Of a stretch of 64,000 nt of DNA, positions 37,639-46,627 are shown piece after piece. Origin of the DNA: Geoanaerobacter pelophilus. GTDB taxonomy: Bacteria > Desulfobacterota > Desulfuromonadia > Geobacterales > DSM-12255. Made by a program: the position numbers and the translations under genes. The notes beneath the pieces are model-generated. The model was not told where the DNA came from. It was given only the letters and a program-made list of their open reading frames with translations, and searched no databases. How positions within the stretch are numbered: the stretch's first letter is position 1; each line of letters starts with the position of its first letter. The stretch covers positions 1-64,000 of the forward strand of contig NZ_JAHCVJ010000003.1 in NCBI RefSeq assembly GCF_018476885.1. The letters run 5' to 3'.

Positions 37639-37673
37639 AGTCACCTCCGGCAGGTCTGGAGGTGACTTTTTTA
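37639..37673 (+). terminator. terminator between the riboswitch gene and the MFS gene
   Basis: Nine-base stem GTCACCTCC / GGAGGTGAC with nine-base loop, followed by TTTTTT. The MFS start is only 22 bases later, so the downstream operon depends on read-through or on a promoter in or before the hairpin. Confidence 0.85.
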
Positions 37674-37694
37674 GTTTTACCGGAGGGGCTATCT

Positions 37695-38936
37695 ATGGAA
37701 CAGGATGCGACGTCCGCGAAATGGAAAAAGGTGTTCAGCCTGCCGGTGATTGTGGCGGCGCTGGGTTACTTTGTCGATATCTATGACCTGGTGCTGTTCA
37801 GCATTGTCCGGGTGCCTAGCCTTAAATCCCTGGGTCTCCAGGGACAGGAGCTGATCAACCAGGGGGTGTTCCTCCTCAACATGCAGATGGTAGGAATGCT
37901 GGTCGGCGGCATCATCTGGGGGGTTCTGGGAGACCGCAAGGGCCGCCTCAAGATCATGTTCGGCTCCATCTTCCTTTATTCCATCGCCAATCTGGCCAAT
38001 GGCATGGTCTCCTCCCTGCCGGCCTACGCTGCGCTCCGGTTCATTGCCGGAATCGGGCTCGCCGGTGAGCTGGGTGCCGGGATCACCCTGGTCTCGGAAG
38101 TGCTCCACAAGAGTGTCCGCGGCTATGGCACCATGATCGTCGCCTCCATCGGGGTATCGGGGGCCATCCTGGCCAACGCAGTTGCCGCCAGCTTCGACTG
38201 GCGCAACGCCTTTTTCATCGGCGGGGTGCTGGGGCTGCTCCTGCTGATCCTGCGAATCTCCGTGGCCGAGTCAGGCATGTTCCGCGACATGGAAAAGAAA
38301 GAGGTCTCCAAGGGGAACTTCCTCGCCCTGTTCACTGACCGCAAGCGATTCGGCCGCTATCTCGACTCGATCCTGATCGGCATCCCCACCTGGTTCGTGG
38401 TGGGGATCCTGATCACCTTTTCCCCGGAATTCGCCAAGGCGCTAAAAGTCACCGGCCCGGTCTCGGCCGGCAATGCCGTGATGTACTGCTACCTCGGCCT
38501 GGTCTTCGGCGATTTTGCCAGCGGCGCCTTGAGCCAGCTGCTCAAAAGCAGAAAAAAGGTGATCCTGCTGTTCCTGATCCTGACCGGCATTGGCGTTGTC
38601 TGGTATTTCCTGGCTAGCGGGGTTACCCCAGCCGCCTTTTACGGCATTTGCACCTTTCTCGGCTTTGCCAGCGGCTATTGGGCTATCTTCGTCACGGTGG
38701 CGGCCGAGCAGTTCGGCACCAACCTGCGAGCCACGGTGGCCACCACGGTCCCCAACTTCGTGCGGGGGATGGTGGTGCCGATCACCCTGTCATTCCAGTG
38801 GGCACGGGGCCAGCTCGGCCTGGAACGTGGCGCTGTTGCCGTGGGGTGTGTCTGCATGCTCATTGCCCTGGTCTCCCTCTACCGCCTGGAAGAGACCTTT
38901 CACAAGGACTTGGACTATTTCGAGGAGTACCTCTGA
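37695..38936 (+). CDS. MFS transporter
   Basis: 413 residues with about twelve hydrophobic segments. The conserved loop 2-3 motif GVLGDRKGRLKIMFGS and the AGIGLAGELGAG segment point to the sugar/organic-acid (SP- or MHS-like) branch of the major facilitator superfamily. ATG 37695 has CGGAGGGG upstream; an in-frame ATG at 37662 lies inside the terminator hairpin and is rejected. First gene of a tight run MFS-amidohydrolase-zupT-oleC-oleD. The substrate is unknown. Confidence 0.88.
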   Translation: MEQDATSAKWKKVFSLPVIVAALGYFVDIYDLVLFSIVRVPSLKSLGLQGQELINQGVFLLNMQMVGMLVGGIIWGVLGDRKGRLKIMFGSIFLYSIANLANGMVSSLPAYAALRFIAGIGLAGELGAGITLVSEVLHKSVRGYGTMIVASIGVSGAILANAVAASFDWRNAFFIGGVLGLLLLILRISVAESGMFRDMEKKEVSKGNFLALFTDRKRFGRYLDSILIGIPTWFVVGILITFSPEFAKALKVTGPVSAGNAVMYCYLGLVFGDFASGALSQLLKSRKKVILLFLILTGIGVVWYFLASGVTPAAFYGICTFLGFASGYWAIFVTVAAEQFGTNLRATVATTVPNFVRGMVVPITLSFQWARGQLGLERGAVAVGCVCMLIALVSLYRLEETFHKDLDYFEEYL

Positions 38937-39718
38937 TGCAATTAAACGAATTCAGGCTCTTTGATGCGCATCTCCATATCATCGATAACCGGTTTCCGCT
39001 GGTGCCGAATAACGGCTACCTCCCTGATGAATTCACCTGTGCCATGTATCGTGAACAGATGCAGCGCTATAACCTGGCAGGCGGGGCCGTGGTCTCCGGC
39101 TCTTTCCAGGCATTTGACCAGAGCTATCTTAAGGAAGCATTGCAGACCCTTGGGCCAGGGTTTGTCGGGGTGACGCAGCTAGCGGCCACGGTTTCGGATG
39201 AGGAACTGCTGGAACTGGATGCTGCCGGGGTCCGTGCCGTCCGCTTCAACCTCAAGCGGGGCGGCTCTGAAGAGGTCAGCCAGCTGGACCGTATGGCAAG
39301 AAGGGTTTATGAACTGTGCCGCTGGCATGTGGAACTGTATGTCGATTCGAAAGAACTGCCTGGGCTGTACATGACCCTTAGCGGGCTGCCGGCAGTAAGT
39401 ATCGACCATCTGGGGCTTTCCTCGGCAGGGCTCCCCATGCTGATAAAACTGGCAGGGAAAGGGGTGCGGGTGAAGGCTACCGGATTCGGTCGGCTGGATT
39501 TCGATCCGGCTACGGCACTGAAAGATATCCACTCTGCCAACCCCGAGGCCCTGATGTTCGGCTCTGACCTGCCATCTACCAGGGCGCCCAGGCCTTATGA
39601 CCACAGTGACTTTTCCCTAGTAGTCGATACCCTTGGTCCCGAAGCCGCCAGCCGCGTTTTTTACGGCAATGCCGCAGCATTCTACCTGTCTCGCAAACCG
39701 TTCGACTCCGCAGGATAA
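38936..39718 (+). CDS. amidohydrolase-2-type metal-dependent hydrolase
   Basis: 260 residues of the TIM-barrel amidohydrolase family. Metal ligands appear in FDAHLHII (residues 8-15), SIDHLG and MFGSDLPSTRAP, which is the ordering of 2-pyrone-4,6-dicarboxylate-lactonase-like enzymes. ATG 38936 overlaps the MFS stop (TGATG) and GAGGAG precedes it. Substrate unknown; pairing with the transporter suggests uptake and hydrolysis of one compound (inference). Confidence 0.85.
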   Translation: MQLNEFRLFDAHLHIIDNRFPLVPNNGYLPDEFTCAMYREQMQRYNLAGGAVVSGSFQAFDQSYLKEALQTLGPGFVGVTQLAATVSDEELLELDAAGVRAVRFNLKRGGSEEVSQLDRMARRVYELCRWHVELYVDSKELPGLYMTLSGLPAVSIDHLGLSSAGLPMLIKLAGKGVRVKATGFGRLDFDPATALKDIHSANPEALMFGSDLPSTRAPRPYDHSDFSLVVDTLGPEAASRVFYGNAAAFYLSRKPFDSAG

Positions 39719-39721
39719 TCA

Positions 39722-40624
39722 TTGAATCCGCTCTGGACAGCATTCGGACTGACCCTGCTCGCCGGCATGGCTACCGGTATCGGTAGCGCTATCGCCTTTA
39801 TGGCCAAGCGGACCAATTACCGGTTCCTCTCGGTTTCCACCGGTTTTTCTGCCGGGGTCATGCTCTATGTCTCGTTCGTCGAGATCTTTTTCAAGGGTGT
39901 CCATGCCCTGACCGAGGCCTATGGCGAGTACTGGGCCCACTGGATCAATACCGCTGCCTTTTTCGGCGGCATGTTCCTGATCGGGATCATCGACAACCTG
40001 ATCCCGTCGGCGGAGAACCCGCATGAGATCCACGGCGAGAGCGAATCAGCGCCGCTACGCAATCCCGACGCCGCAATGCCCGACTTTGCACTCATCGGCC
40101 GCGCCGGCAGCGACGCAGCCACCGGACTGCACGACCATGGGGTCCATGAAGGGAAATTGCTCAGGATGGGGCTGTTCACGGCCCTGGCCATCGGCATCCA
40201 CAACTTTCCGGAAGGGCTGGCCACGTTCCTGGCAGCGCTGCACGACCCAAACCTGGGAATTGCCATCGCCATCGCCATTGCCCTACACAATATCCCGGAG
40301 GGGATCAGCGTATCAGTGCCGATCTTCTACGCCACCGGCAACAGGAAGAAGGCCTTTGCCTGGTCATTTGTCAGCGGCCTGGCCGAGCCGGTCGGTGCCG
40401 GCGTTGCCTATCTGTCGATCCGGCTGTTCTTTGGCGGAGAGACCGGAGCCATCCCTCCCCAGATCATGGGGATTCTCTTTTCCGGCGTGGCTGGAATCAT
40501 GGTCTACATCAGCCTCGACGAACTGCTCCCGACCAGCCGCGCCTACGGCAAGGGGCACGACAGCCTTCTGGGGCTGATTGGCGGCATGATGCTTATGGCC
40601 TTGAGTTTGCTGCTCATGAAATGA
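39722..40624 (+). CDS. zupT: ZIP-family zinc/divalent metal transporter
   Basis: 300 residues, about eight membrane segments. The two ZIP metal-site helices are visible as [12 protein letters not shown] and [12 protein letters not shown]. The cytoplasmic loop (about 95-135) holds acidic and His residues ([19 protein letters not shown]). TTG 39722 with AGGA upstream is the start. It imports Zn and other divalent metals at the inner membrane. It follows the amidohydrolase by three bases and precedes oleC by 16. Confidence 0.9.
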   Translation: MNPLWTAFGLTLLAGMATGIGSAIAFMAKRTNYRFLSVSTGFSAGVMLYVSFVEIFFKGVHALTEAYGEYWAHWINTAAFFGGMFLIGIIDNLIPSAENPHEIHGESESAPLRNPDAAMPDFALIGRAGSDAATGLHDHGVHEGKLLRMGLFTALAIGIHNFPEGLATFLAALHDPNLGIAIAIAIALHNIPEGISVSVPIFYATGNRKKAFAWSFVSGLAEPVGAGVAYLSIRLFFGGETGAIPPQIMGILFSGVAGIMVYISLDELLPTSRAYGKGHDSLLGLIGGMMLMALSLLLMK

Positions 40625-40640
40625 TATACAACTACTACCT

Positions 40641-42281
40641 ATGCCCCGCTCTGACATCATAAACATCGCCCGCCCGCTGACCGCACTGGCCCAGAGTCAG
40701 CCCGACACCCCTGCCATTGTCTTTCCGCAGGAGAACCGCACCCTGACCTTCCGCGAATTGGATGCAGAGAGCGACCGCCTGGCAGCCGGGTTGTCAGCCA
40801 TCGGCATCAAGCGTGGCGTAAGGACCGCGCTGCTGGTTCCCCCATCACCTGAGCTGTTCGCTCTGACCTTTGCCCTGTTCAAGTCCGGGGCGGTGCCGGT
40901 GTTCATCGATCCGGGCATCGGCGCCAAGAACATGAAGGGATGCCTGGAGAATGCCGAGCCTAGCGCATTCATCGGCGTACCTAAAGCTCATCTCGCCAGG
41001 AGGCTGCTCGGATGGGGGAAGGCCACTCTGCAGATCCTGGTCACGGTCAACGGCGGCAAGGTTTGGGGAGGGGTACCACTTGACGAGATCCGCCGCTCGG
41101 TCAGTGACCTGAGCCGTTTCGAGCCAATAGCGACCAGAAGGGACGAAACCGCCGCCATCCTGTTCACCAGCGGCAGTACCGGCACTCCCAAGGGGGCGGT
41201 CTACAGCCACGGTAATTTTGCCGCCCAGGTCGAGGCGCTGCGGCAGGTCTACGACATTACTCCCGGAGAGATCGACCTCCCGACCTTCCCGCTGTTTGCC
41301 CTGTTTGCGCCAGCACTAGGCATGACCGCCATCATCCCGCAGATGGATTTCACCCGCCCCGGCTCGGTGAATCCGAAGCGGATCATCGGCCCGGCAACCC
41401 GTTTCAAAACCACCACCATGTTCGGCTCGCCGGCGTTGCTCAACCGGGTCGGTCGTTACGGCAAAGAAAAGGGGCTAAAACTCCCGGCTTTAAAGCGGGT
41501 GATCTCTGCCGGGGCGCCGGTGTCCCCAGCGATACTGGAGCGGTTCAGCGCCCTGCTCCCTGACGATGCCGAGATCTTCACCCCCTACGGCGCCACCGAA
41601 GCACTGCCGGTCTGTTCCATCGGCAGTCGCGAAATCCTGGGCGAGACCCGGCGGATCACCGACGCCGGCGGCGGAGTCTGCGTGGGCAGGCCGGTGGATG
41701 GCATCAGGCTGGAGATTATCGGCATCAGCGACGAGCCGATTCCCACCTGGGACGATTCGCTCCGCCTGCCACTGGAAAAGATCGGCGAGATCATTGTCCA
41801 GGGACCGCAGGTCACCAGCGGCTATTTCAACCGACCGGAGGCCGACCGGCTTTCGAAGATCGCAGACCCGGCAACCGGCGGTTTTTTCCACCGGATGGGG
41901 GACCTGGGCGGCAAGGACGATCAGGGTCGGATCTGGTTCTGCGGCCGAAAGGCCCATCGGGTGGAAACCGGCTACGAAACCCTGTTCACCATTCCGTGCG
42001 AGGCGGTCTTTAATACCCACCCGGCGGTGTTCCGCTCCGCCCTGGTTGGGGTCGGGGCAAAGGGTCATCAGCGGCCGGTCATCTGTATCGAGCTGGAAAG
42101 GGGGGGCAAGAGCTCCAGGGAGCAGATTCGTAAGGAACTGCGCGAAATAGCCCTGGCACACCTGCATACCCAGGGGATAGACACCTTCCTCTTCCATCCG
42201 GCGTTTCCGGTCGATATCCGGCATAATGCCAAGATCTTCCGGGAGAAGCTGGCGGTGTGGGCCGCAAGGAAGCTGAAATGA
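40641..42281 (+). CDS. oleC: OleC, AMP-dependent beta-lactone synthetase
   Basis: 546 residues of the ANL superfamily. The ATP motif ILFTSGSTGTPKGA (residues about 174-187), the A5-like YGATEALP and the adenylate motif MGDLGGKDDQGRIWFCGR are present. OleC activates the 2-alkyl-3-hydroxy acid and closes it to a beta-lactone. Membership in Ole rather than fatty acyl-CoA ligases is argued by oleD overlapping its stop (ATGA) and by oleAB upstream. Confidence 0.93.
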   Translation: MPRSDIINIARPLTALAQSQPDTPAIVFPQENRTLTFRELDAESDRLAAGLSAIGIKRGVRTALLVPPSPELFALTFALFKSGAVPVFIDPGIGAKNMKGCLENAEPSAFIGVPKAHLARRLLGWGKATLQILVTVNGGKVWGGVPLDEIRRSVSDLSRFEPIATRRDETAAILFTSGSTGTPKGAVYSHGNFAAQVEALRQVYDITPGEIDLPTFPLFALFAPALGMTAIIPQMDFTRPGSVNPKRIIGPATRFKTTTMFGSPALLNRVGRYGKEKGLKLPALKRVISAGAPVSPAILERFSALLPDDAEIFTPYGATEALPVCSIGSREILGETRRITDAGGGVCVGRPVDGIRLEIIGISDEPIPTWDDSLRLPLEKIGEIIVQGPQVTSGYFNRPEADRLSKIADPATGGFFHRMGDLGGKDDQGRIWFCGRKAHRVETGYETLFTIPCEAVFNTHPAVFRSALVGVGAKGHQRPVICIELERGGKSSREQIRKELREIALAHLHTQGIDTFLFHPAFPVDIRHNAKIFREKLAVWAARKLK

Positions 42282-43270
42282 AGGCGCTGGTGACCGGAGG
42301 TGGCGGTTTCCTGGGCGGAGCGATCGTCAAGATGCTCCGTGACCGGGGGGATGAGGTGGCTAGCATCTCCCGCACCTGTTATCCGGAATTGGCCAGCCTC
42401 GGGGTGGAACAGGTCCAGGCTGATCTGGCCGACAGCACAGCGGTAATGAAGGCTGCCGCAGGCTGCGACATCGTGTTCCATGTTGCCGCCAAGGCCGGTG
42501 TCTGGGGTCCGTATAGCGAATACTATCGGGCCAATGTGCTCGGCACGGAGAACGTGATCGCTGCCTGCCGGGCCAATTGCATCTCACGGCTGGTCTACAC
42601 CAGTTCGCCCAGTGTGGTGTTTGACGGCCGGGACATTGAAGGGGGTGACGAGTCGCTTCCCTACCCCGCTCACTTTGAAGCCTTCTATCCGCAGACCAAG
42701 GCCCTGGCAGAACAGCTGGTGCTGGCCGCCAATGCGGCCGACCTGGCAACCGTTGCCCTGCGCCCCCATCTGATCTGGGGCCCCGGAGACAACCATCTGG
42801 TGCCGCGCATCATCGCTAGAGGCAAAAGCGGCAGGTTGCGAAAGATCGGCAACCGTCCCTGCCCGGTGGACACCATCTATGTGGACAATGCCGCGCAGGC
42901 GCATCTGCTGGCTGCTGACCGGCTCTTCCCCGGCTCTGCCGTGGCCGGCAAAGCCTATTTCATCTCCAACAACGAACCTTTGCCGCTCTGGGATATGGTC
43001 AACCGTATCCTGGCCAGTGCCGACATCCCACCGGTTACCGGCACCATAGCGCCGCGGCTGGCCTATTTCGCCGGTGCCCTGTGCGAAAAGATCTGGAGTG
43101 CGTGCCGCCTTGCAGGCGAACCACCGATGACTCGCTTTGTCGCCCAGGAGCTGGCCACTGCCCACTGGTTCGACATCTCTGCGGCCCGGCGCGATCTGGG
43201 CTATGAACCTGGGATTTCTATAGATGAGGGGATGCGACGGCTGAAGCAGTGGCTTGCCGGGAGAACATAA
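42278..43270 (+). CDS. oleD: OleD, NADPH-dependent 2-alkyl-3-ketoalkanoate reductase
   Basis: 330 residues, extended SDR. The nucleotide loop is VTGGGGFLG (residues 5-13) and the active site YPQTK in place of YxxxK. It reduces the OleA product to the 2-alkyl-3-hydroxy acid used by OleC. ATG 42278 overlaps the oleC stop. The last 15 codons (GISIDEGMRRLKQWLAGRT) are nearly repeated 5.1 kb downstream at 48363, so this 3' end may have been altered when the island arrived. Confidence 0.93.
   Translation: MKALVTGGGGFLGGAIVKMLRDRGDEVASISRTCYPELASLGVEQVQADLADSTAVMKAAAGCDIVFHVAAKAGVWGPYSEYYRANVLGTENVIAACRANCISRLVYTSSPSVVFDGRDIEGGDESLPYPAHFEAFYPQTKALAEQLVLAANAADLATVALRPHLIWGPGDNHLVPRIIARGKSGRLRKIGNRPCPVDTIYVDNAAQAHLLAADRLFPGSAVAGKAYFISNNEPLPLWDMVNRILASADIPPVTGTIAPRLAYFAGALCEKIWSACRLAGEPPMTRFVAQELATAHWFDISAARRDLGYEPGISIDEGMRRLKQWLAGRT
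43220..43255 (+). repeat. left copy of the island-flanking direct repeat (oleD 3' end)
   Basis: ATAGATGAGG...GCTGAAG matches 48363-48398: 21 bases identical (43226-43246 with 48369-48389) and more with mismatches, including TGGCTT. The two copies bracket 5.1 kb of AT-rich accessory DNA. Confidence 0.85.
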
Positions 43271-43280
43271 CCACTTCAAC

Positions 43281-43444
43281 GAAAGCTCAGATTATCGAAA
43301 AGGACGGTAGGCCTGAATTTGTGGTAATTTCATACACGGCAGGCAGCAATAAGCAAGCCGTATCTGTCGCAGATCGAAACCGGCAAGCGTCAGGAGACGA
43401 TTGAAACGCTGACTACGATAGCGCTGGCACTCGATGTACCTTGA
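43281..43444 (+). pseudogene. broken Xre/HipB-type antitoxin remnant
   Basis: One frame reads KAQIIEKDGRPEFVVI at the start, the usual beginning of Geobacter HTH antitoxins. The matching end, PYLSQIETGKRQETIETL...ALALDVP-stop (43358-43444), is in a different frame. The middle (the rest of the helix-turn-helix) is deleted. No toxin gene is next to it. Confidence 0.75.
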
Positions 43445-43473
43445 TCGATTAAACCTTCCGCTTAAATTTCCAC

Positions 43474-43850
43474 GATCGGGTAGGAAGCGGGGTCTCCCCC
43501 GCTGTCATCTCACACCACCGTGCGTACGGTTCCGTACACGGCGGTTCCTGTCAGCATGTTCCGTTGTTGACTTCCATCCTTGGTGTCCTATAAGCACCCG
43601 ACCCTGCCCTCGCGGATTCCGTCCGCTACTCTTTGGGAACTTAGGCCCTCTTGCGAGGCTTCTGCTCAAGACAGCCAGAGGACGATCTGGCAGGTTCAGC
43701 CCTTCATCGTGACCTGACCCCGCGCCATTCCCGAAGGCGAGTCTGTCTGGTTGGGACTTCTTCGTTGTAATGTTTCAACATATCAATACTTGGTACCGGG
43801 GCTGTACCTACATGCTTCCTATTGATGTCCTAAATTTGTTAGTTTTTGCC
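43474..43850 (-). mobile_element. group II intron remnant (ORF-less)
   Basis: Read on the minus strand, about 43483-43545 holds a domain V-like hairpin (ACCGCCGTGTACG-GAAC-CGTACGCACGGTGGT arrangement) followed by a domain VI-like stem (GCGGGGGAGACCCCGC) and CCTACCCGAT, a typical intron 3' end. The sequence further 5' (to about 43850) looks like intron RNA rather than protein. No reverse transcriptase is present, and no GTGYG 5' end is visible, so it is truncated. The boundary near 43850 is approximate. Plus-strand frames here are not genes. Confidence 0.7.
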
Positions 43851-43858
43851 TCTTAAGC

Positions 43859-46462
43859 TTATGGAGTTTTAACCGCCTTTTTATGAGCTTTAATCTTTGC
43901 CTTAATAACGTCGTAGCGGGTAATTTCTTCCATAAAGTTTTCTATTGTTGGTTTTTTATATGCGTATTTGTCACTATGCGAATGCCCTTCCATGTGTTGA
44001 CAACACCGATAAAATCCATCTTGTAATTCGTCTGCCAACTCACGGCAAAAACAAGCTTCGTTAAGGGAATCAACGCTCACGCGTTCAGCGAAGCGCTGAA
44101 CAACATCGCTGAACATTCCACTGATAACAAGCATCTCATAGCAAGTGCGAAGGGCAGTAAATCCTGCCTTCGTCAGATACTCTCTGCGGTCAGGTGGGCA
44201 AGCGGCATCTTTTGCTTCGTTGTAATGCGCCATTGGTATGTTGGAATTGCGGTATTTTTTCTCGAATGACGGCGAACTATTAATAAAGACATGCCCAGGT
44301 TTGTCATCACGTTTTTCAATCCAATGGCAGGCATAAGGCGTCTTGGTAGCATCGCAAATGGAAATCAGGGTTGAAACAAACACTAAATCGTGCGTAAAAA
44401 CCACGATTTGCTTTTTAGCTGTTTCATTAACGATGCGATTGCCAATAAGGCATTTCCTTTCGTCGTCAAGGGAGGTTACTGGGTCATCAAAGATAATGCC
44501 TCGCGTAATCTCCGAAAGGTTCATTTCTGCTAAAAAGTCGGCCAGGGAAATAACTTTTTGCTCCCCTTCGCTTAGAATCTGCGATGGTTGATTCTTGCCT
44601 TTCAAAAAAAGCTGCTTATAGGAAGCCCCTGATGCACCAGTATGGCTTATATCAATGCCAAAATGGCCGTCCAGTGCTTCGCATTCCTGATTAAAAGAGG
44701 TGGCATAGGCATCATTGAAGTATTTTCCAGAGAGCTCCTTTTCCTTCCTTGTCACCTGTAATCTAGATATATTATTTTTTGCAGCTTTAGTGGCTGTATC
44801 AGCCCAATTCAAACAATCAATGTATGATTCAATGTTACTTATGTGCTGCTCAAGTTTTTCTTTATGGTTCAAAAAAGTAATTGTGGTCTGAAGTTTTTTA
44901 ATGTCCTCAGAAGGGTCATTTTCTTGCAATTTGGCAATAGCTGTGTCAATAGAGGTTGCAATCGTGTCAATAGGTGTAGTTTCGATTACGACTGCTGCAC
45001 GTTTATTGATTACCTTAGCTTCAATGTCTGAGCTTATATCAGCTGCTAATGCCTTCTGAATCAGCAGACTTGCCTTAATACCATTTAGCTGTTCAGGATG
45101 GTTTTCAAGAAGCCATGTAGTCAAAACCGCGTCATCAGGCAGAAGGTCAAATTTCAATCCATCATATACTGCTTTAGTCGCCTTCAAGGCACCATTCGCA
45201 GCTGTAGCATTATGTTCCGCCTGGCTTTTAATGAAGACCCAGTACGACTCGATTAGTTTTTTCGACTCCGCCGATAGAGGGTGCCGGCAAAAAAGGCATG
45301 TGTCCTTGTCCCTGGGGTAGGGTCCACCATTATCTCCTTGCTGAATAGCAAATTTATTGGCTGCAACAATGAAAGCTTTCCATTCTGCACTTCCGACGTT
45401 TTCAAGCTTATCCGTCTTGAATTTTTCAAGCCCCTCATTTTCTGCGATTTTATCCTTTGTTATACAATCGGAAATGGCTGTCTGGGCGGCAAGAAGTGCC
45501 TCGGAGGACAAATGTTTATTGTTATCGGCTATCGAAGTCTTCAGTGTTTCGAGTAACTTCTTATTGGTAGTTAGTATCCCAATTTCTTTGTCTTTTTTTA
45601 ACGCCTGTAATTGAACCTTCTGGCCTTCAAGTTCTGCTCTCTTTGTCTTGTCTGCCTCTGTAAAAGGTATCATTTTCTTTAAGTCGGCTGCCTTTGTTTT
45701 AGCCGACAAATTCACCATGAATTCCCTTATCGCTGATTCGCCGTCGAATAAAGCTGCATAATCCTTTGGGGCTTTTTTCGTGTTTACTTCTATCTCAATT
45801 TTTTCTTCAAGTCTCCTGAATGCATCAGTTAAATCAGCAAAAAAATTAAGTCCTGCGGGTCTAAACTCGGGTCTGTTTTTTGATAAATGTATGCTTACGC
45901 ATTTGTTATCGAAAATTGAAAACTGTTTAAATTCTGTTTTATCTTTCTGGGTGGGGTAGTTCAAGGTATAGGGTGCGGCATCAGTCTTAAACTCAAAAAT
46001 GGCTTTAGTTGCTTTATGCCCAGAGGCTAAATGTATATTTGAAATAATTGGTTCGGTTGTGCGGCTGTGAAAGGCTTGTTTCAGTAGGCGTATATAACCA
46101 GATTTTCCTGAGCCGTTAACACCATATATAATTGTGAGTTTTGGGCTAAATTCAATAGTTTGTTTCTCAACAAGGGCGTTCACACCCTCTACCCCGTAAA
46201 GACTGTTAAGAAGCAAGTCATTGTGGTAATCGCTATTCGAGATGCTGTCGCATGTAATATTAATGCTTTTTCTAGGTTTTTTCTCCTGCAGGCCCGCATC
46301 TTCAAGAAAATAGGCGTATGCATCATTAATGTGACTTTCTGTTACTTCTGTTCCGGAAAGAAGTTTACCTGCCAAATATTTGGTGTAGTACGGCAGAGAA
46401 CAGGCGTATTGCATGATCTGGGAATTAAGATTATCGGTCTTTGTAACAGACAGCTCAGTCAT
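43859..46462 (-). CDS. RloC/PrrC-like zinc-hook ATPase, candidate anticodon nuclease
   Basis: 867 residues. Walker A GVNGSGKS (114-121), long coiled-coil arms with a zinc-hook-like CLFC (C389, C392), an ABC signature LSEGEQKVISLADFL, and Walker B GIIFDDPVTSLDDE (about 655). Past the ATPase, R772-x3-E776 (LRTCYEML) and a later His-rich HMEGHSHSDKY fit the Arg-Glu-His pattern of PrrC/RloC anticodon nucleases. RloC is known as a DNA-damage-responsive tRNA nuclease linked to phage exclusion. Codon use is AT-rich, unlike ole. No hsd restriction genes are adjacent. Start ATG 46462 has AAGGAGGG upstream. The family call is an inference from motifs. Confidence 0.75.
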   Translation of the reverse strand: MTELSVTKTDNLNSQIMQYACSLPYYTKYLAGKLLSGTEVTESHINDAYAYFLEDAGLQEKKPRKSINITCDSISNSDYHNDLLLNSLYGVEGVNALVEKQTIEFSPKLTIIYGVNGSGKSGYIRLLKQAFHSRTTEPIISNIHLASGHKATKAIFEFKTDAAPYTLNYPTQKDKTEFKQFSIFDNKCVSIHLSKNRPEFRPAGLNFFADLTDAFRRLEEKIEIEVNTKKAPKDYAALFDGESAIREFMVNLSAKTKAADLKKMIPFTEADKTKRAELEGQKVQLQALKKDKEIGILTTNKKLLETLKTSIADNNKHLSSEALLAAQTAISDCITKDKIAENEGLEKFKTDKLENVGSAEWKAFIVAANKFAIQQGDNGGPYPRDKDTCLFCRHPLSAESKKLIESYWVFIKSQAEHNATAANGALKATKAVYDGLKFDLLPDDAVLTTWLLENHPEQLNGIKASLLIQKALAADISSDIEAKVINKRAAVVIETTPIDTIATSIDTAIAKLQENDPSEDIKKLQTTITFLNHKEKLEQHISNIESYIDCLNWADTATKAAKNNISRLQVTRKEKELSGKYFNDAYATSFNQECEALDGHFGIDISHTGASGASYKQLFLKGKNQPSQILSEGEQKVISLADFLAEMNLSEITRGIIFDDPVTSLDDERKCLIGNRIVNETAKKQIVVFTHDLVFVSTLISICDATKTPYACHWIEKRDDKPGHVFINSSPSFEKKYRNSNIPMAHYNEAKDAACPPDRREYLTKAGFTALRTCYEMLVISGMFSDVVQRFAERVSVDSLNEACFCRELADELQDGFYRCCQHMEGHSHSDKYAYKKPTIENFMEEITRYDVIKAKIKAHKKAVKTP

Positions 46463-46503
46463 GTGACCCTCCTTGAAATATGCTACTCATCATTCCATTT
46501 TTC

Positions 46504-46564
46504 AGCCAACGGGGCGGCCTTGACCGGCAGCGCTAGCCGTCCGCGTCGTAGGGCGTGGTTGGGC
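46504..46564 (-). repeat. attC-like palindromic element A
   Basis: Ends AGCCAAC (46504-46510) and GTTGGGC (46558-46564), complementary except one base, with an inner CGGC/GCCG stem. It lies between two same-strand genes. It shares the pattern CCAACGG-x-G-x-GGC...TTGACC with element C. Confidence 0.45.
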
Positions 46565-46627
46565 CATTTTCTGTGTACCTTGGCAAAGAAAGTTAGGCTT
46601 ATAGCGCCCCCCCTGTCTGAGCCCGTC

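Noticed and set aside
38648-38935. N-terminal extension of the amidohydrolase
   Set aside because: It lies within the MFS gene in another frame; ATG 38936 overlaps the MFS stop and has a ribosome site.
43434-43712. 92-codon plus-strand open frame over the intron remnant
   Set aside because: Complement of group II intron RNA; such frames are commonly mis-annotated as hypothetical proteins.
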